The notes: generated by a model from the sequence alone, not told the origin. Shown: positions 10,343-19,840, counted from the first letter of the stretch. The stretch is 64,000 bases of DNA from Phocaeicola sartorii JCM 17136 = DSM 21941 (GCF_000614185.1 NZ_BAKM01000014.1:1-64000), one strand, 5' to 3'. Made by a program: numbers and translations.

Positions 10343-12199
10343 TTATTTGCGTTTGGGGGAGGAGAGAAGGGGTGCTTCCTGTACCTGCTTCATCACTCTC
10401 AGGAGATTGCCTCCCCAAATCTTCCTTAAGTCTTCTTCCGTATATCCTTTTTCAATCATCTTTACGGTCAGATTAATCAAGTCATTATCTCCATTGCATC
10501 CTTGCAAACCACCACCGCCGTCAAAGTCCGTACCTATTCCCACATGGTCTATGCCGGCTACCTTAATCATGTGGTCCAAATGTTCGGCAGCATCACAAAC
10601 GGATGCGGCTTTTGGTTTTTTATTGATATAGGCATCAAGAAGACATAACTGTGCCACTCCGCCATTTTTCGCTAAGGCACGGAGTTGTTCGTCTGTCAGA
10701 TTACGATCATGGTCGCATAACGCCTTTGACGAGGAATGAGAGGCGATGATAGGTTGTGTGCTATATTTTATAACATCCCAGAAAGTACCTTCACTGGCAT
10801 GCGATACATCTATCATAATTCCTAGGCGGTTCATTTCCTTTACCACCTCACGTCCGAACCGGGTCAGTCCTTGGGTCGCATCTTCCGTGTGAGTGGATGA
10901 ATGGCAGATATCATTGTCATAAGAATGGCAGAGAGTAATATAATTGACTCCCATCTGTTTGTATTTTGCTATATTCTTTAGGTCTTTGCCTATGGCGTAA
11001 CCATTCTCGATACCTATAAAAAAAGCTTTTTTACCTTCACGCTTCAGGCGTATCAAGTCTTCTTCCGTAAGGGCGATGCCACAAAAATCTTTGTATTGCT
11101 CTACTTCGTCATAAATGGATTGAATTAATCGGGTGGTGCTTTCTACGGCTTTTTGTGAAGATGCGTCATCCCGTTTCCCCTGCCATATAAATGCGGCTAG
11201 GAACTGTGCGTCCAATTTGCCTTCCTCCATTTTGGGGATGCTGACCATGTTGTCTTTTCTCAGGCCTACACTGTAACCGTTTTTAAACCAAAGAGGAGTG
11301 TCTGTATGAGTGTCAATGGAAAGGATACGGCTATGGATATCTTTGGCCAGATTAAATGTGTCAGCCTTATTCACCAGAAATTTAAATAATTTATGCATGG
11401 TGGTATCTCCGGCAGCCGTAAATATTTCCGGATGAAATTGCACACCTATCATTTGTCGTACGGGATAAGCTTCGATGGCTTCCGCCACACTGTCGGGCGC
11501 CCAAGCCGTGACTTTGAATCCGGGTGCCAGTTTCCGGATGGCTTGATGATGGAATGTATTGACCTGCAGCACTTCTTGTCCGGTAATTTCCGCCAGCTTG
11601 CTTTCCTTTATGATGGATACCGCATGGGTGGGGGTGGTGCCGGACTCTTTTTGGCGGTGGTTGACGGTTGAGGGATGTTGTGTGGGCAGATCCTGATATA
11701 AAGTTCCACCGAAAGCGACATTCATTAATTGCAGTCCCCTGCAAATTCCTAATATGGGAATATTCCGGTCTGCGGCCATTTTCAGCACCATCAAGTCGAA
11801 GGTATCCCGGGCTGGGCTTACTTCTTCCAGTTTTTCATAAGGGAGGTCTCCGTAATACATCGGTTGGATATCTTCTCCACCTGTAAAGACAATTCCGTCC
11901 AGCCGGGACACTATTTGGCGCAGCACTTCTACATTATCCGTTACAGGTATCATGTAAGGAATTCCTCCCGACAGAATGACTGACTGTACATACGCTGTGT
12001 TTACCGCTGTCCGTTTCGGGCTTACATCGGTGGAAATTCCAATCAGGGGACGTCTTTTTACTCCGGAAACCGATTCGGAATCCACTTTCTGATTCAATTG
12101 GATGAGTGCTTCGGGCAAAGGGTCTTTTTTGTTTTTTTGTGCCTGTACATGGCAACAGCCTAAAGCAAACAGTAATACTAAAAGGCATTTGTTTTTCAT
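10343..12199 (-). CDS. Secreted fusion: C26 glutamine-amidotransferase-like hydrolase + M19 membrane dipeptidase
   Basis: The signal peptide (MKNKCLLVLLFALGCCHVQA) precedes two enzymes. Residues about 45-275 are a class-I amidotransferase-like C26 domain (gamma-glutamyl hydrolase / GABA hydrolase type) with nucleophile in GICRGLQ and His in VQFHPE. Residues about 290-610 are an M19 renal-dipeptidase domain with SIDTHTDTP, FIGIENG, DVSHAS, ASHSS and GTDFDG, the usual zinc-binding segments. The pair could remove gamma-glutamyl groups and then split dipeptides, for example from gamma-linked peptides or cell-wall fragments; that is inference. Intact frame, own terminator. Confidence 0.9.
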   Translation of the reverse strand: MKNKCLLVLLFALGCCHVQAQKNKKDPLPEALIQLNQKVDSESVSGVKRRPLIGISTDVSPKRTAVNTAYVQSVILSGGIPYMIPVTDNVEVLRQIVSRLDGIVFTGGEDIQPMYYGDLPYEKLEEVSPARDTFDLMVLKMAADRNIPILGICRGLQLMNVAFGGTLYQDLPTQHPSTVNHRQKESGTTPTHAVSIIKESKLAEITGQEVLQVNTFHHQAIRKLAPGFKVTAWAPDSVAEAIEAYPVRQMIGVQFHPEIFTAAGDTTMHKLFKFLVNKADTFNLAKDIHSRILSIDTHTDTPLWFKNGYSVGLRKDNMVSIPKMEEGKLDAQFLAAFIWQGKRDDASSQKAVESTTRLIQSIYDEVEQYKDFCGIALTEEDLIRLKREGKKAFFIGIENGYAIGKDLKNIAKYKQMGVNYITLCHSYDNDICHSSTHTEDATQGLTRFGREVVKEMNRLGIMIDVSHASEGTFWDVIKYSTQPIIASHSSSKALCDHDRNLTDEQLRALAKNGGVAQLCLLDAYINKKPKAASVCDAAEHLDHMIKVAGIDHVGIGTDFDGGGGLQGCNGDNDLINLTVKMIEKGYTEEDLRKIWGGNLLRVMKQVQEAPLLSSPKRK

Positions 12200-12491
12200 A
12201 TAAACTTAGATTTTGTCTTACAGGCAAATGTATAAACTATGTTTTTCTTATAAAAATAAAATGCCATAAAAATGGAAAGAATGGCATTTACGTTTCCAAA
12301 TTTTATTGTCCGGAAGTGTGTGAATCTCGCGGATGTCCAGTGCCAGACGCACACCGGGGCTTGGTGCAAAGTCCGATGGAGCAGGGTGCGATACAACTTA
12401 CGTATAGTCCGATGCTTATGTATGTGCAGGATTACACGTTACTTATGTTTGTTGTTGAATAGGCCGAGATGTTTTTTAAAACATGCCAGCA

Positions 12492-12579
12492 TGTTCTGTG
12501 TACCAGCTTAGTCTGTTCAGTGCACAAAGCTACTGTGTTCTGTGTACCAGCTAAGCTTGTTCATTGCATGACTCCCTCG
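12492..12579. repeat. Two-unit direct repeat, about 44-bp period
   Basis: TGTTCTGTGTACCAGCT occurs at 12492-12508 and 12536-12552, each followed by a similar TGTTCA-TGCA stretch, giving two adjacent 44-bp units. The first unit is preceded by a palindrome. The position at the chromosome/element junction makes it a candidate recombination or regulatory site, but no function is shown. Confidence 0.6.
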
Positions 12580-12718
12580 CTAATCCGATATTCCTCTTTC
12601 TCGATGAAGATAATATCCTCTCCAAACAATATGACTTGGTAGATACTATGCGCGACAATGTGTTTTTGGCGTTATACTTCGCTATTGCACTATTAAAGAT
12701 TTGCCGGAGTAAGTAGGG
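12533..12718 (+). pseudogene. Short open frame without start codon, possible gene remnant
   Basis: A frame reading SLANPIFLFLDEDNILSKQ... and ending ...FAIALLKICRSK has protein-like composition but no ATG or GTG at its head; upstream it hits a stop within the direct repeat. It could be the tail of a gene cut by insertion of the element. Very tentative. Confidence 0.25.
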
Positions 12719-13080
12719 GACATTTCTTTGGCTCATTTTTTGTACGAACTGCTCAAGTGCAAATCAGGCTGTAATTACCGCTGAAGCAGTGAATTACAGC
12801 CTGATATTAAGATTGTTTATATTAGAGTGTTATTCTTCCACTGCCGCTTGCGCCATTTTAATACTATATTGATATTCAGCAGATTGGTTACTTGTGGAAA
12901 ACAGATAGGAAACGAATATCAATTTTGCATCAACTTTGAAGGACTCTTCCCTCAATAAAAGCAATCGCCACAACAATTTAATCTTTATAATCAGTTGGTT
13001 ACTGTTCCGGTGTAAACATCCGTATTTACCCTGTGCAAATCCTCATATTTGCCACAGTGTTTTTGTTTGATGTTACATTT

Positions 13081-13542
13081 TTATCTCCTTTCTTTTAATA
13101 GTTCAATAATGGCGTCCTTATCCTTCAGGTTGGAATCAAGACGGTTTATCTGTGCATTCAAACTATCTATCTGCTCCTTCAAGAGCTTTATAGTTTCTTT
13201 TAGATTCTCTGTATTTGATTGCTCTTTCTCCAGCTGAACTGCAAGTTCGGCATTACCTATTATATTATGAGCGTTTCCCTGTAATGAGACTGCTCCCCAA
13301 TTGGCGGAAATCGGTTGCGGAATGGGACAGAAGAAAGAGAAGAAATTACAATCCAAGGCCTCACTCACCTTAACGAGACGGTTTGTTTCCATGGTTTCCC
13401 TCTCCAAGATGCGGTTTACGTGCTGCTGCGGCACACCAATCCTGCGCCCCAACTCAGATTTGGAAAGTCCGAGTTCGACACGCCGTTTCTCGATTTCGGC
13501 ACCTACATGCACATGTTTGATGTTCATTTCCATAGGTTTCAA
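13081..13542 (-). CDS. XRE-family helix-turn-helix regulator with C-terminal coiled coil
   Basis: About 150 residues. An N-terminal HTH (RRVELGLSKSELGRRIGVPQQHVNRILE, roughly residues 20-48) is followed by a linker and a leucine/glutamate-rich coiled coil (about residues 100-150). Start may be the ATG at 13542, 13533 or 13527. It is divergent from the small-gene/primase operon, as expected for a repressor of the element's replication or excision module. Its target operator would lie in 13543-13678; this is inferred from position. Confidence 0.8.
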   Translation of the reverse strand: MKPMEMNIKHVHVGAEIEKRRVELGLSKSELGRRIGVPQQHVNRILERETMETNRLVKVSEALDCNFFSFFCPIPQPISANWGAVSLQGNAHNIIGNAELAVQLEKEQSNTENLKETIKLLKEQIDSLNAQINRLDSNLKDKDAIIELLKERR

Positions 13543-13582
13543 TCATTAAATAGAGATTAAACCAAAAAATATCAAATATTTA

Positions 13583-13614
13583 TTTGGCTACCTAAACATT
13601 ATTATGTTACTTTG
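13583..13614 (+). promoter_or_regulatory. Putative promoter of the small-gene/primase operon
   Basis: TTTG at 13583-13586 and TACTTTG at 13608-13614 approximate the Bacteroidetes -33/-7 pair; the -7 box is one base shorter than TAnnTTTG. A triplicated TAAACAT-like stretch follows at about 13648-13668, just ahead of the first start codon. Confidence 0.35.
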
Positions 13615-13678
13615 CAAGCGTTATACACTTGATTAGTATATGCAAAGTTAAACATTAAACATTAAACATCCAAGTATT

Positions 13679-13870
13679 ATGGTAGAAAATGTGGTAAAAA
13701 TTCGTCCCGCTCTCACCGCCCTCAAGATCGGTGAATCAATCACCTTCCCCATTTCCAAGTTGAAAAGTGTCCGTACCCAAGCCTCCGAGTTGGGTGCCAT
13801 CTATAACCGGCAGTACAAGACCCAAACCAACAGGGAGAACATGACTATCACCGTAAAACGTATTGATTAA
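13679..13870 (+). CDS. Small protein of unknown function, first gene of the primase operon
   Basis: 63 residues, basic (many Lys/Arg) and hydrophilic: MVENVVKIRPALTALKIGESITFPISKLKSVRTQASELG. Size and charge suggest nucleic-acid binding, but no domain is recognised. It begins 137 bp from the divergent XRE gene and is followed after 12 bp by an HTH-like gene, which fits an early regulatory gene of the element. Confidence 0.65.
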   Translation: MVENVVKIRPALTALKIGESITFPISKLKSVRTQASELGAIYNRQYKTQTNRENMTITVKRID

Positions 13871-13882
13871 CGACCTAATTAT

Positions 13883-14206
13883 ATGGATATGAAAATACTC
13901 CAAGTATTAGACCGGTTGATTCCATACGATGCCTTCTTAAACGACCTTGCAGCCAGAATTGTCGGGATGATTAAAGCGGACAGCAACGACCCCGAATATG
14001 TTAGCCAAAGAAAGGCATACGAAATGTTTGGGAGGCGCAATGTCGAAAGATGGAGGCGGCAAGGGAAAATTGAATCCTACAAAAGACCCGGAAAGGTGGA
14101 ATACAGGACTTCAGACCTTCGCATTTTACAGCGTACCGTGCAAGATTACATGGAGCCTCCATTAAAAGAAAAGATTGGCAATAACAGGAAAAGGAAGAAG
14201 ATATAA
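13883..14206 (+). CDS. Helix-turn-helix-like element protein
   Basis: 107 residues. The middle (YVSQRKAYEMFGRRNVERWRRQGKIESYKRPGKVEYRTSDL) resembles the winged HTH of MerR/excisionase-like proteins, in which a helix pair is followed by a short wing and a strand that reads a residue choice. The C-terminus is strongly basic (NNRKRKKI). Probably a DNA-binding accessory factor of the replication/excision module. Confidence 0.7.
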   Translation: MDMKILQVLDRLIPYDAFLNDLAARIVGMIKADSNDPEYVSQRKAYEMFGRRNVERWRRQGKIESYKRPGKVEYRTSDLRILQRTVQDYMEPPLKEKIGNNRKRKKI

Positions 14207-14258
14207 ACAATAATGTGGTTACTTTTAACCTAAAACAAGAACAATAGCGTACCGACAG

Positions 14259-14461
14259 ATGAAGGAATTAAAGCCAACATGCGACCCGGAAGGTGTCTAT
14301 TCAGTCAAACGCACATGTGCGGAACTGGGCGTAAGCCACAAGACACTCCGTAAATACAGGGATAATGGCTATATCAAGCCGCTTAATCCCCAAAACCTTT
14401 GCCGCCCCAAATACTCAGGCAGTCAATCATCGAATGTTGGAACCTTCTCAAAACATTATGA
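14259..14461 (+). CDS. MerR-like HTH protein (frameshifted near the end)
   Basis: The N-terminal part GVYSVKRTCAELGVSHKTLRKYRDNGYIKPLN is a clear MerR-like HTH. The direct frame runs past the true end. Adding one C at about 14419-14421 changes the tail to a SIIECWNLLKTL form whose stop (14459-14461) overlaps the ATG of the primase gene, a normal coupling. Likely a regulator or replication accessory protein. Confidence 0.65.
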
Positions 14462-17400
14462 TAAGCGAATCCACCATCAACAAGGTCAGAAATCTTCCCA
14501 TTGAAGACATCCTTAAACCCTACGTCAGGTTTTCAAGAAAAGGTCTGACGCTGATGGGGCTTTGCCCTTTCCATTCGGAACGGACAGGTTCGTTTGCGAT
14601 CACTCCAAGCAAGAATCTGTTCCACTGTTTCAGTTGTAACCGTGGAGGGGACGGCATCGCTTTCATCATGGAGAAAGAGAACCTGACCTTCATGGAGGCT
14701 GTGACGTTTATCGCCAAGAACAACGGCATACCGGTAGAGTATTCTGATGAAGAACGCAGTGGAGAAGAACAGTTGGAAGCTAGGCATAAAGAATCACTTC
14801 TTGTCATCCTTGACCATCTGCAACGTTTCTTTGTAGAAAACCTGAGGATGGAAATGCCGGATGAAAGCCGGACTGCCCGTGAATACGCTTACGGCAGGTG
14901 GTCGGAAGAGTTCTGTTCCATCGCAGGAATCGGTTATGCTCCCAAAGATGGCAATACATTCATGAAGTATTGCCGGGTAAAAGGACTCAATGAGGAATCT
15001 CTTTTCGAGCTTGGAATGTTCAAGCGCAGTGAGGATGGCGGTATATACGCCATGTTCCGACAACGCATTATGATTCCCGTCCGTAACAGATGGGGACGCA
15101 TCATCGCTTACACTGCCCGATATATAGGCAACAATGAGAGAGCCCCCAAATACATCAACTCTTCAACAAGCATTATTTATTCTAAAGGTGAAACCCTGTT
15201 CGGTATTGACCGGGCAAGCAGGCAACGGGATGCCGACTACTTCATTGTAGTAGAAGGTGCGCCGGATGTGCTAAGAATGCAGTCCGTTGGTTATGAGAAT
15301 ACCGTGGCAGCTCTTGGTACGGCATGGACGGACAGCCAGTTTGAACAACTGAAAAGGTTTACCTCTTCACTTTGCTTCATACCGGACTCGGACACCACAG
15401 ATGGCAAACAATACGGGCCGGGATTTGAAGCGGTCATGGCAAACGGGGCTTCGGCAATAAAGAAAGGATTCCACGTGACGGTCAGGGAACTGCCATTTGC
15501 GGAACAAAACGGAAAGAATGATGCGGACAGTTACATCCATTGCAAGGAGGACTATTCTTCCCTGAAGGAAAAACATTTTATCGTGTGGCTGGCACAGAAA
15601 CGCTTCTGCATAGCCGGTTCTTTGGTGGAAGAGCGAAAATACGTGGCTGAAATCGCAGACCTGTTACGCTACGTGAAAGACCAACTCGTTTTCGACCAGT
15701 GCATTGAACAACTGGCCAAACTGCACGGCAAGGTCAAGTTGTGGCGCGACGCTGTAACACAAGCACGTGGAGAAGCGCGAAAAAAGCAGGAACATGGTTC
15801 GTCCATGAACGAAATGCAACGTGAAGCGGAACTATTACGCCAGTTCGGGCTATTTATCCGGGAAAACTGTTATTATGCCATTGGCGAAGAGGAAGAAGAA
15901 CCGGCAAGAATCTCCAACTTCATCATGGAACCGTTGTTTCATATCGAGGACGAGAACAACGCCACCCGAATCTTTCGGATGCGAAACATGTATGACGTGT
16001 GCCGGGTCATTGAACTGAAAGAGTCGGAACTCTGTTCGTTGAGCAACTTCCAACAGAAAGCCGGGTCATTAGGTAACTATGTATGGCTGGCGAAGATAGA
16101 CAAACTCAACCGGGTTAAGGAGTATTTATACTCTAAGACCGATACGGCGGAACGTATCCGTAAGTTGGGCTGGAATGCCTCCGAAGAGTTCTTTGCTTTC
16201 GGTAACGGCATATTGCATGGCGGTTCATTCAAGAATGTCGATGATTTGGGTATTGTCCGCGGCATCAACGGCAAGGCGTTCTATATCCCGGCGACCTCCA
16301 AGATTTATCTACACAACCAGGAAATCTTTCAGTTTGAGCGGTTGATGGTTCATGAGAACCGCAATGGCGTAAAACTGTATGATTTCGCGTCAAGGCTGAT
16401 TGGGGTGTTCGGCGAGAACGCCTCTATCGCCTTGTGTTATCTTCTTGCCACCCTGTTTCGTGACATTATATTCAGGCGCACCCGGCATTTCCCGATACTC
16501 AACCTCTTCGGTGAGAAAGGAACAGGTAAGACCACTTTGGCCACTTCGCTCCAGTCTTTCTTTCTGCACGGAGTGGATCCGCCCAACCTTGGTGTTACTT
16601 CCGTTCCAGCTATGAACGACAGAGTATCGCAAGCTGTAAATACGCTTGTGGTACTCGATGAATATAAGAACGACCTTGACATCCGCAAGATTGCCTACCT
16701 CAAAGGGCTTTGGGGTGGTGGCGGTCAGACCAAAAAGAACACCAATACGGACGGAATGGCGGCACAGACCATTGTAAGTACCGGTGTTGCCCTTTGTGGT
16801 CAGGACAAGCCTACGCAGGATATGGCACTCTATACCCGTGTCATATTCCTGGCATTCTCCAAGACATCGTTCAATCAGGTGGAGAAAAGGAACTATGAGG
16901 ACTTGGTCGCGCTCTGCAATATGGGGCTGACCCACTTAACGATAGAGATATTAAATCATCGGGAACTGTTCGAGAAGAATTTTCCGGAAATCTATTCCAT
17001 CACCAAGAGGGAACTGGCTGTAAAATTCGAGAATGGGAATATCCATGACCGTATTTTCGGGAACTGGGTCATCCCATTGGCTGCTTACCGAACTTTGGAA
17101 ACGGTATTGGATATGCCTTTCAGTTATGCAGACTTATTTGAAACGGCAGTCAAGGGAGTCCGCAGTCAGAACGAACTGGCTCAGGAAAGTTCCGAAGTGG
17201 CTGACTTTTGGAATATGCTGCAAGGGTTCCAGACTTCAGGGAAATGTGTGGATAAGGCACATTACCGCATCCGCTATATGAAATCCTTCCGTCCCATTTC
17301 TGTCAAAGAAGATATTGAGTTCAAAGAGGCACGTCCAATCCTCTATTTGAATATGGCGGCAGTGGCGTCCTTGTTCAATAGCCGGAATATGAACGCCACC

Positions 17401-17667
17401 GCAAACCGTTCCAACTGGTCCACTATCACTTCATATCTGAAATCCCATTCGTCATTTCTTGGATTGAAGCAGGACAGATTCACGATTTTATTACCAAGTG
17501 GCTTGCCTGATTATTCGATTGAGATTGTCAATAATGAACAGATTCGGAAAGTAAAAGTAAACCGTCCGAAAGCATTATGTTTCGATTATCTGCAATTAAA
17601 GGAGGCGTTTGGTTTGGAACTGGAAACGGAAATGGTATCTGACGCACAAGATTCAGAAGGTGTATAA
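14458..17667 (+). CDS. Primase-helicase of the mobile element (CHC2 zinc finger, toprim, AAA+ ATPase)
   Basis: About 1069 residues from the ATG at 14458, chosen because it overlaps the upstream stop; the frame extends a little further 5' without a better start. N-terminus: CHC2 zinc finger (CPFH...CFSC, followed by NRGGDGIAF), then a DnaG-type catalytic region and toprim motifs (FIVVEGAPDVL with Glu; FIPDSDTTDG with paired Asp). The C-terminal half has an ATPase with Walker A GEKGTGKTT and Walker B-like VVLDEYKND, as in phage/plasmid primase-helicases. It likely makes primers and unwinds the element during transfer or replication. Confidence 0.88.
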   Translation: MISESTINKVRNLPIEDILKPYVRFSRKGLTLMGLCPFHSERTGSFAITPSKNLFHCFSCNRGGDGIAFIMEKENLTFMEAVTFIAKNNGIPVEYSDEERSGEEQLEARHKESLLVILDHLQRFFVENLRMEMPDESRTAREYAYGRWSEEFCSIAGIGYAPKDGNTFMKYCRVKGLNEESLFELGMFKRSEDGGIYAMFRQRIMIPVRNRWGRIIAYTARYIGNNERAPKYINSSTSIIYSKGETLFGIDRASRQRDADYFIVVEGAPDVLRMQSVGYENTVAALGTAWTDSQFEQLKRFTSSLCFIPDSDTTDGKQYGPGFEAVMANGASAIKKGFHVTVRELPFAEQNGKNDADSYIHCKEDYSSLKEKHFIVWLAQKRFCIAGSLVEERKYVAEIADLLRYVKDQLVFDQCIEQLAKLHGKVKLWRDAVTQARGEARKKQEHGSSMNEMQREAELLRQFGLFIRENCYYAIGEEEEEPARISNFIMEPLFHIEDENNATRIFRMRNMYDVCRVIELKESELCSLSNFQQKAGSLGNYVWLAKIDKLNRVKEYLYSKTDTAERIRKLGWNASEEFFAFGNGILHGGSFKNVDDLGIVRGINGKAFYIPATSKIYLHNQEIFQFERLMVHENRNGVKLYDFASRLIGVFGENASIALCYLLATLFRDIIFRRTRHFPILNLFGEKGTGKTTLATSLQSFFLHGVDPPNLGVTSVPAMNDRVSQAVNTLVVLDEYKNDLDIRKIAYLKGLWGGGGQTKKNTNTDGMAAQTIVSTGVALCGQDKPTQDMALYTRVIFLAFSKTSFNQVEKRNYEDLVALCNMGLTHLTIEILNHRELFEKNFPEIYSITKRELAVKFENGNIHDRIFGNWVIPLAAYRTLETVLDMPFSYADLFETAVKGVRSQNELAQESSEVADFWNMLQGFQTSGKCVDKAHYRIRYMKSFRPISVKEDIEFKEARPILYLNMAAVASLFNSRNMNATANRSNWSTITSYLKSHSSFLGLKQDRFTILLPSGLPDYSIEIVNNEQIRKVKVNRPKALCFDYLQLKEAFGLELETEMVSDAQDSEGV

Positions 17668-17775
17668 AAACTGTCATTTGACTTATAACGCTATCTTTAA
17701 TGATAAAATAGAGTTGCATATAATGATAAATGAGAGATTTTCACAAAATATCACATCAGAATCGTTTTTATTCGT

Positions 17776-17783
17776 TATCTTTG
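17776..17783 (+). promoter_or_regulatory. -7 box of the rloA promoter
   Basis: TATCTTTG matches the Bacteroidetes TAnnTTTG box exactly and lies 24 bp upstream of the RloA start codon. The defence pair therefore seems to have its own promoter rather than only read-through from the primase gene. Confidence 0.6.
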
Positions 17784-17806
17784 TACGGATATTAAACAAG
17801 AATACA

Positions 17807-19078
17807 ATGTTAGTAAACTTCACTTTCCAGAATTTTCGTTCATTCAGAGACGAAAAAACGCTTAGTATGGAAGCAGGTTCAATCAAGGAATTAAAAGAAT
17901 CTGTTATCCAAAAGGAATCTTATCGCTTATTGCCGGCAGCAGTGATGTATGGTGCCAATTCCAGCGGAAAGAGTAATGTCCTATTGGCTTTAATGACAAT
18001 GAGGAGTGTCTTGTTAGGCAGTGTCCGTTTGAACCCTACCGATGAATTATATTTTCAGCCATTCAAACTGGATTTGACCTCGGCTAATGCTCCGACTTCG
18101 TTTGAAATCCAGTTTCTGCTGGACGATGTAAAATATCGATATGGATTTGATTATGATAAAACCCATATTTGTAAGGAATGGCTATATGAAAAATGTGCCG
18201 GACAACGTGAGTTCAATCTATTCCTACGGGTAGATAATGAATTTGAGGTATCAAAAACCCGTTTCCCGGAAGGAATGGGCAAAGAGGGTGCCACTCCATC
18301 CAATCGCCTGTTCGTTTCATTGGTGGCCCAATTAAACGGTGCAAAATCCATGCGTATCTTGGACTGGTTCAACAACTGCAATTACCTTTCTGGAATGGAT
18401 AGCCAGGGATATGAAGGTTTCACACTCCAGATGTTCAGCAACCATTTGGAGGGATGCAGACAGGCTTTGGAATTTTTCCATCATACCCAACTCGGTTTTA
18501 ATGAGTTGTTGGTTACAGAAAAATCATTCTCGGACGAAACAATTTCAGGGAAGATGCAAATTCCAGAAGCATTACGCTCCAAGTTGGTAGAAGAATTGAA
18601 GGGTAAAAAAATAATGGAAGCCAAAACGACCCATAACATCTATGACGAACAAGGTAATGTAAGCGGAATTGGTACTTTTGATAAGGACGAAATGGAATCT
18701 GAAGGAACAAAAAAGGTTATCGAAATGTCCGGTCCCATTTTTGACACGCTTCGATTAGGTAAAGTACTGATTGTAGATGAACTGGATGCCAAATTACACC
18801 CCCTTCTTACTCGCAGCATCCTTCAGCTATTTATGAACCCTGAGACTAACCCTCATGGTGCCCAGCTCATCTTTGCTACTCACGACACCAATCTGCTCAA
18901 CCTTGCTTATCTGCGTCGCGACCAGATTTGGTTTACCGAGAAAGACAAGACCGAATCGACTGACCTTTATTCCTTGCTTGAATTCAAGGATGAAAACGGC
19001 ACAAAAATTCGGAATGACCGCAGTGTTCAAAAGGACTATATTAACGGACGTTATGGAGCCATTCCATTCCTGAATTAA
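17807..19078 (+). CDS. RloA/AbiLi-like AAA_15 ATPase
   Basis: 423 residues from the ATG at 17807 (a longer frame exists but contains the promoter). MLVNFTFQNFRSFRDEKTLSM is the usual N-terminus of ABC/SMC-like AAA_15/AAA_21 ATPases. Walker A is GANSSGKS at residues 49-56; Walker B is VLIVDELDAKLHP at about 318-330; a switch His occurs in FATHDTNLL. The gene for an RloB protein follows after 12 bp. ATPase + RloB pairs are the AbiL type of abortive-infection phage defence. The ATPase is thought to sense or hold the RloB effector. Confidence 0.82.
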   Translation: MLVNFTFQNFRSFRDEKTLSMEAGSIKELKESVIQKESYRLLPAAVMYGANSSGKSNVLLALMTMRSVLLGSVRLNPTDELYFQPFKLDLTSANAPTSFEIQFLLDDVKYRYGFDYDKTHICKEWLYEKCAGQREFNLFLRVDNEFEVSKTRFPEGMGKEGATPSNRLFVSLVAQLNGAKSMRILDWFNNCNYLSGMDSQGYEGFTLQMFSNHLEGCRQALEFFHHTQLGFNELLVTEKSFSDETISGKMQIPEALRSKLVEELKGKKIMEAKTTHNIYDEQGNVSGIGTFDKDEMESEGTKKVIEMSGPIFDTLRLGKVLIVDELDAKLHPLLTRSILQLFMNPETNPHGAQLIFATHDTNLLNLAYLRRDQIWFTEKDKTESTDLYSLLEFKDENGTKIRNDRSVQKDYINGRYGAIPFLN

Positions 19079-19090
19079 AATGATTTTATT

Positions 19091-19792
19091 ATGGGATTAT
19101 TACCAAAATATAAGATTGAAGCACTCAAACGTGAGAAACGGGAAGCCAAGGCAGCCAAGAAGCGTAAAGAAAACACTCGCTCAAAAATTGTACGTTTCTT
19201 GATCGTATGTGAAGGTTCACGTACCGAACCAAACTATTTTCAGGCATTAGTCAGAGACAGGTATTCGGAAGTCCGGGATGAAAAAATAGTAGGTGAAGGT
19301 AAATCAACTTGCGCACTTGTAAAACGGACACTTCAAATCAAGGATGAGCTGGAGCGGAAACGTCAGTTGCCATTTGACCGTGTTTGGGTGGTTTTTGACA
19401 AGGATGATTTTACAGATTTCAATGAAGCAATCCAATTAGCGACATCCTATTCGTTTCAAAGCGCATGGACAAATGAAGCTTTTGAACTTTGGTATTTGCT
19501 TCATTTTCAATATTTAGATGCAGGAATCAGTCGGCATAACTACATTGAAAAATTACAAGGTGAAGTACGGAAGCATCCCGGATATGAGAATTATGAATAC
19601 AAGAAAAATGATGTATCTGTTTATAAGATGCTGACTACCATCGGTAATGAAGATTTAGCCAAACGGTATGCAGAACGACTTCGTTCTTTCTTTGAAGGTG
19701 ACGAAGATTATAAAGAACATAAGCCATGCACAACTGTGGATGTACTGGTAGGGGAATTGGAAAATCCTGAAAAGCTTTTACAAAGCAGATAA
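19091..19792 (+). CDS. rloB: RloB-family (AbiLii-like) toprim-like effector
   Basis: 233 residues. A Lys/Arg-rich N-terminus is followed by FLIVCEGSRTEPNYF (Glu of a toprim-like fold) and RVWVVFDKDDF (paired Asp), then TNEAFELWYLLHF, all typical of RloB (PF13707). The acidic residues suggest metal-dependent nuclease activity. With the upstream ATPase it would arrest the cell or destroy nucleic acid on infection; that role rests on family knowledge. Frame intact; a hairpin follows. Confidence 0.82.
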   Translation: MGLLPKYKIEALKREKREAKAAKKRKENTRSKIVRFLIVCEGSRTEPNYFQALVRDRYSEVRDEKIVGEGKSTCALVKRTLQIKDELERKRQLPFDRVWVVFDKDDFTDFNEAIQLATSYSFQSAWTNEAFELWYLLHFQYLDAGISRHNYIEKLQGEVRKHPGYENYEYKKNDVSVYKMLTTIGNEDLAKRYAERLRSFFEGDEDYKEHKPCTTVDVLVGELENPEKLLQSR

Positions 19793-19840
19793 GACACATT
19801 ATCCATCCTCTATATGAAGTCTTATAAAGAAAAACAATAC

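Larger units (their letters stand above)
12200..13080. other. Gene-poor junction, probable left end region of the mobile element
   Basis: About 880 bp between the last clearly chromosomal gene and the first element gene. It holds a palindrome (AACATG-CCAG-CATGTT near 12480-12495), a two-unit direct repeat and a short open frame without start codon (separate entries). No tRNA gene or clear attachment site was seen. The boundary of the element cannot be fixed because its right end is outside the window. Confidence 0.4.

Noticed and set aside
14365..14457. N-terminal extension of the primase-helicase
   Set aside because: It overlaps the HTH gene; the ATG at 14458 overlaps the corrected HTH stop and precedes the conserved CHC2 region.
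17807..19792. PARIS (AriA/AriB) or OLD-Gabija type defence
   Set aside because: The second gene fits RloB, not AriB/DUF4435 or a UvrD-like helicase; AbiL-type is the closer match.
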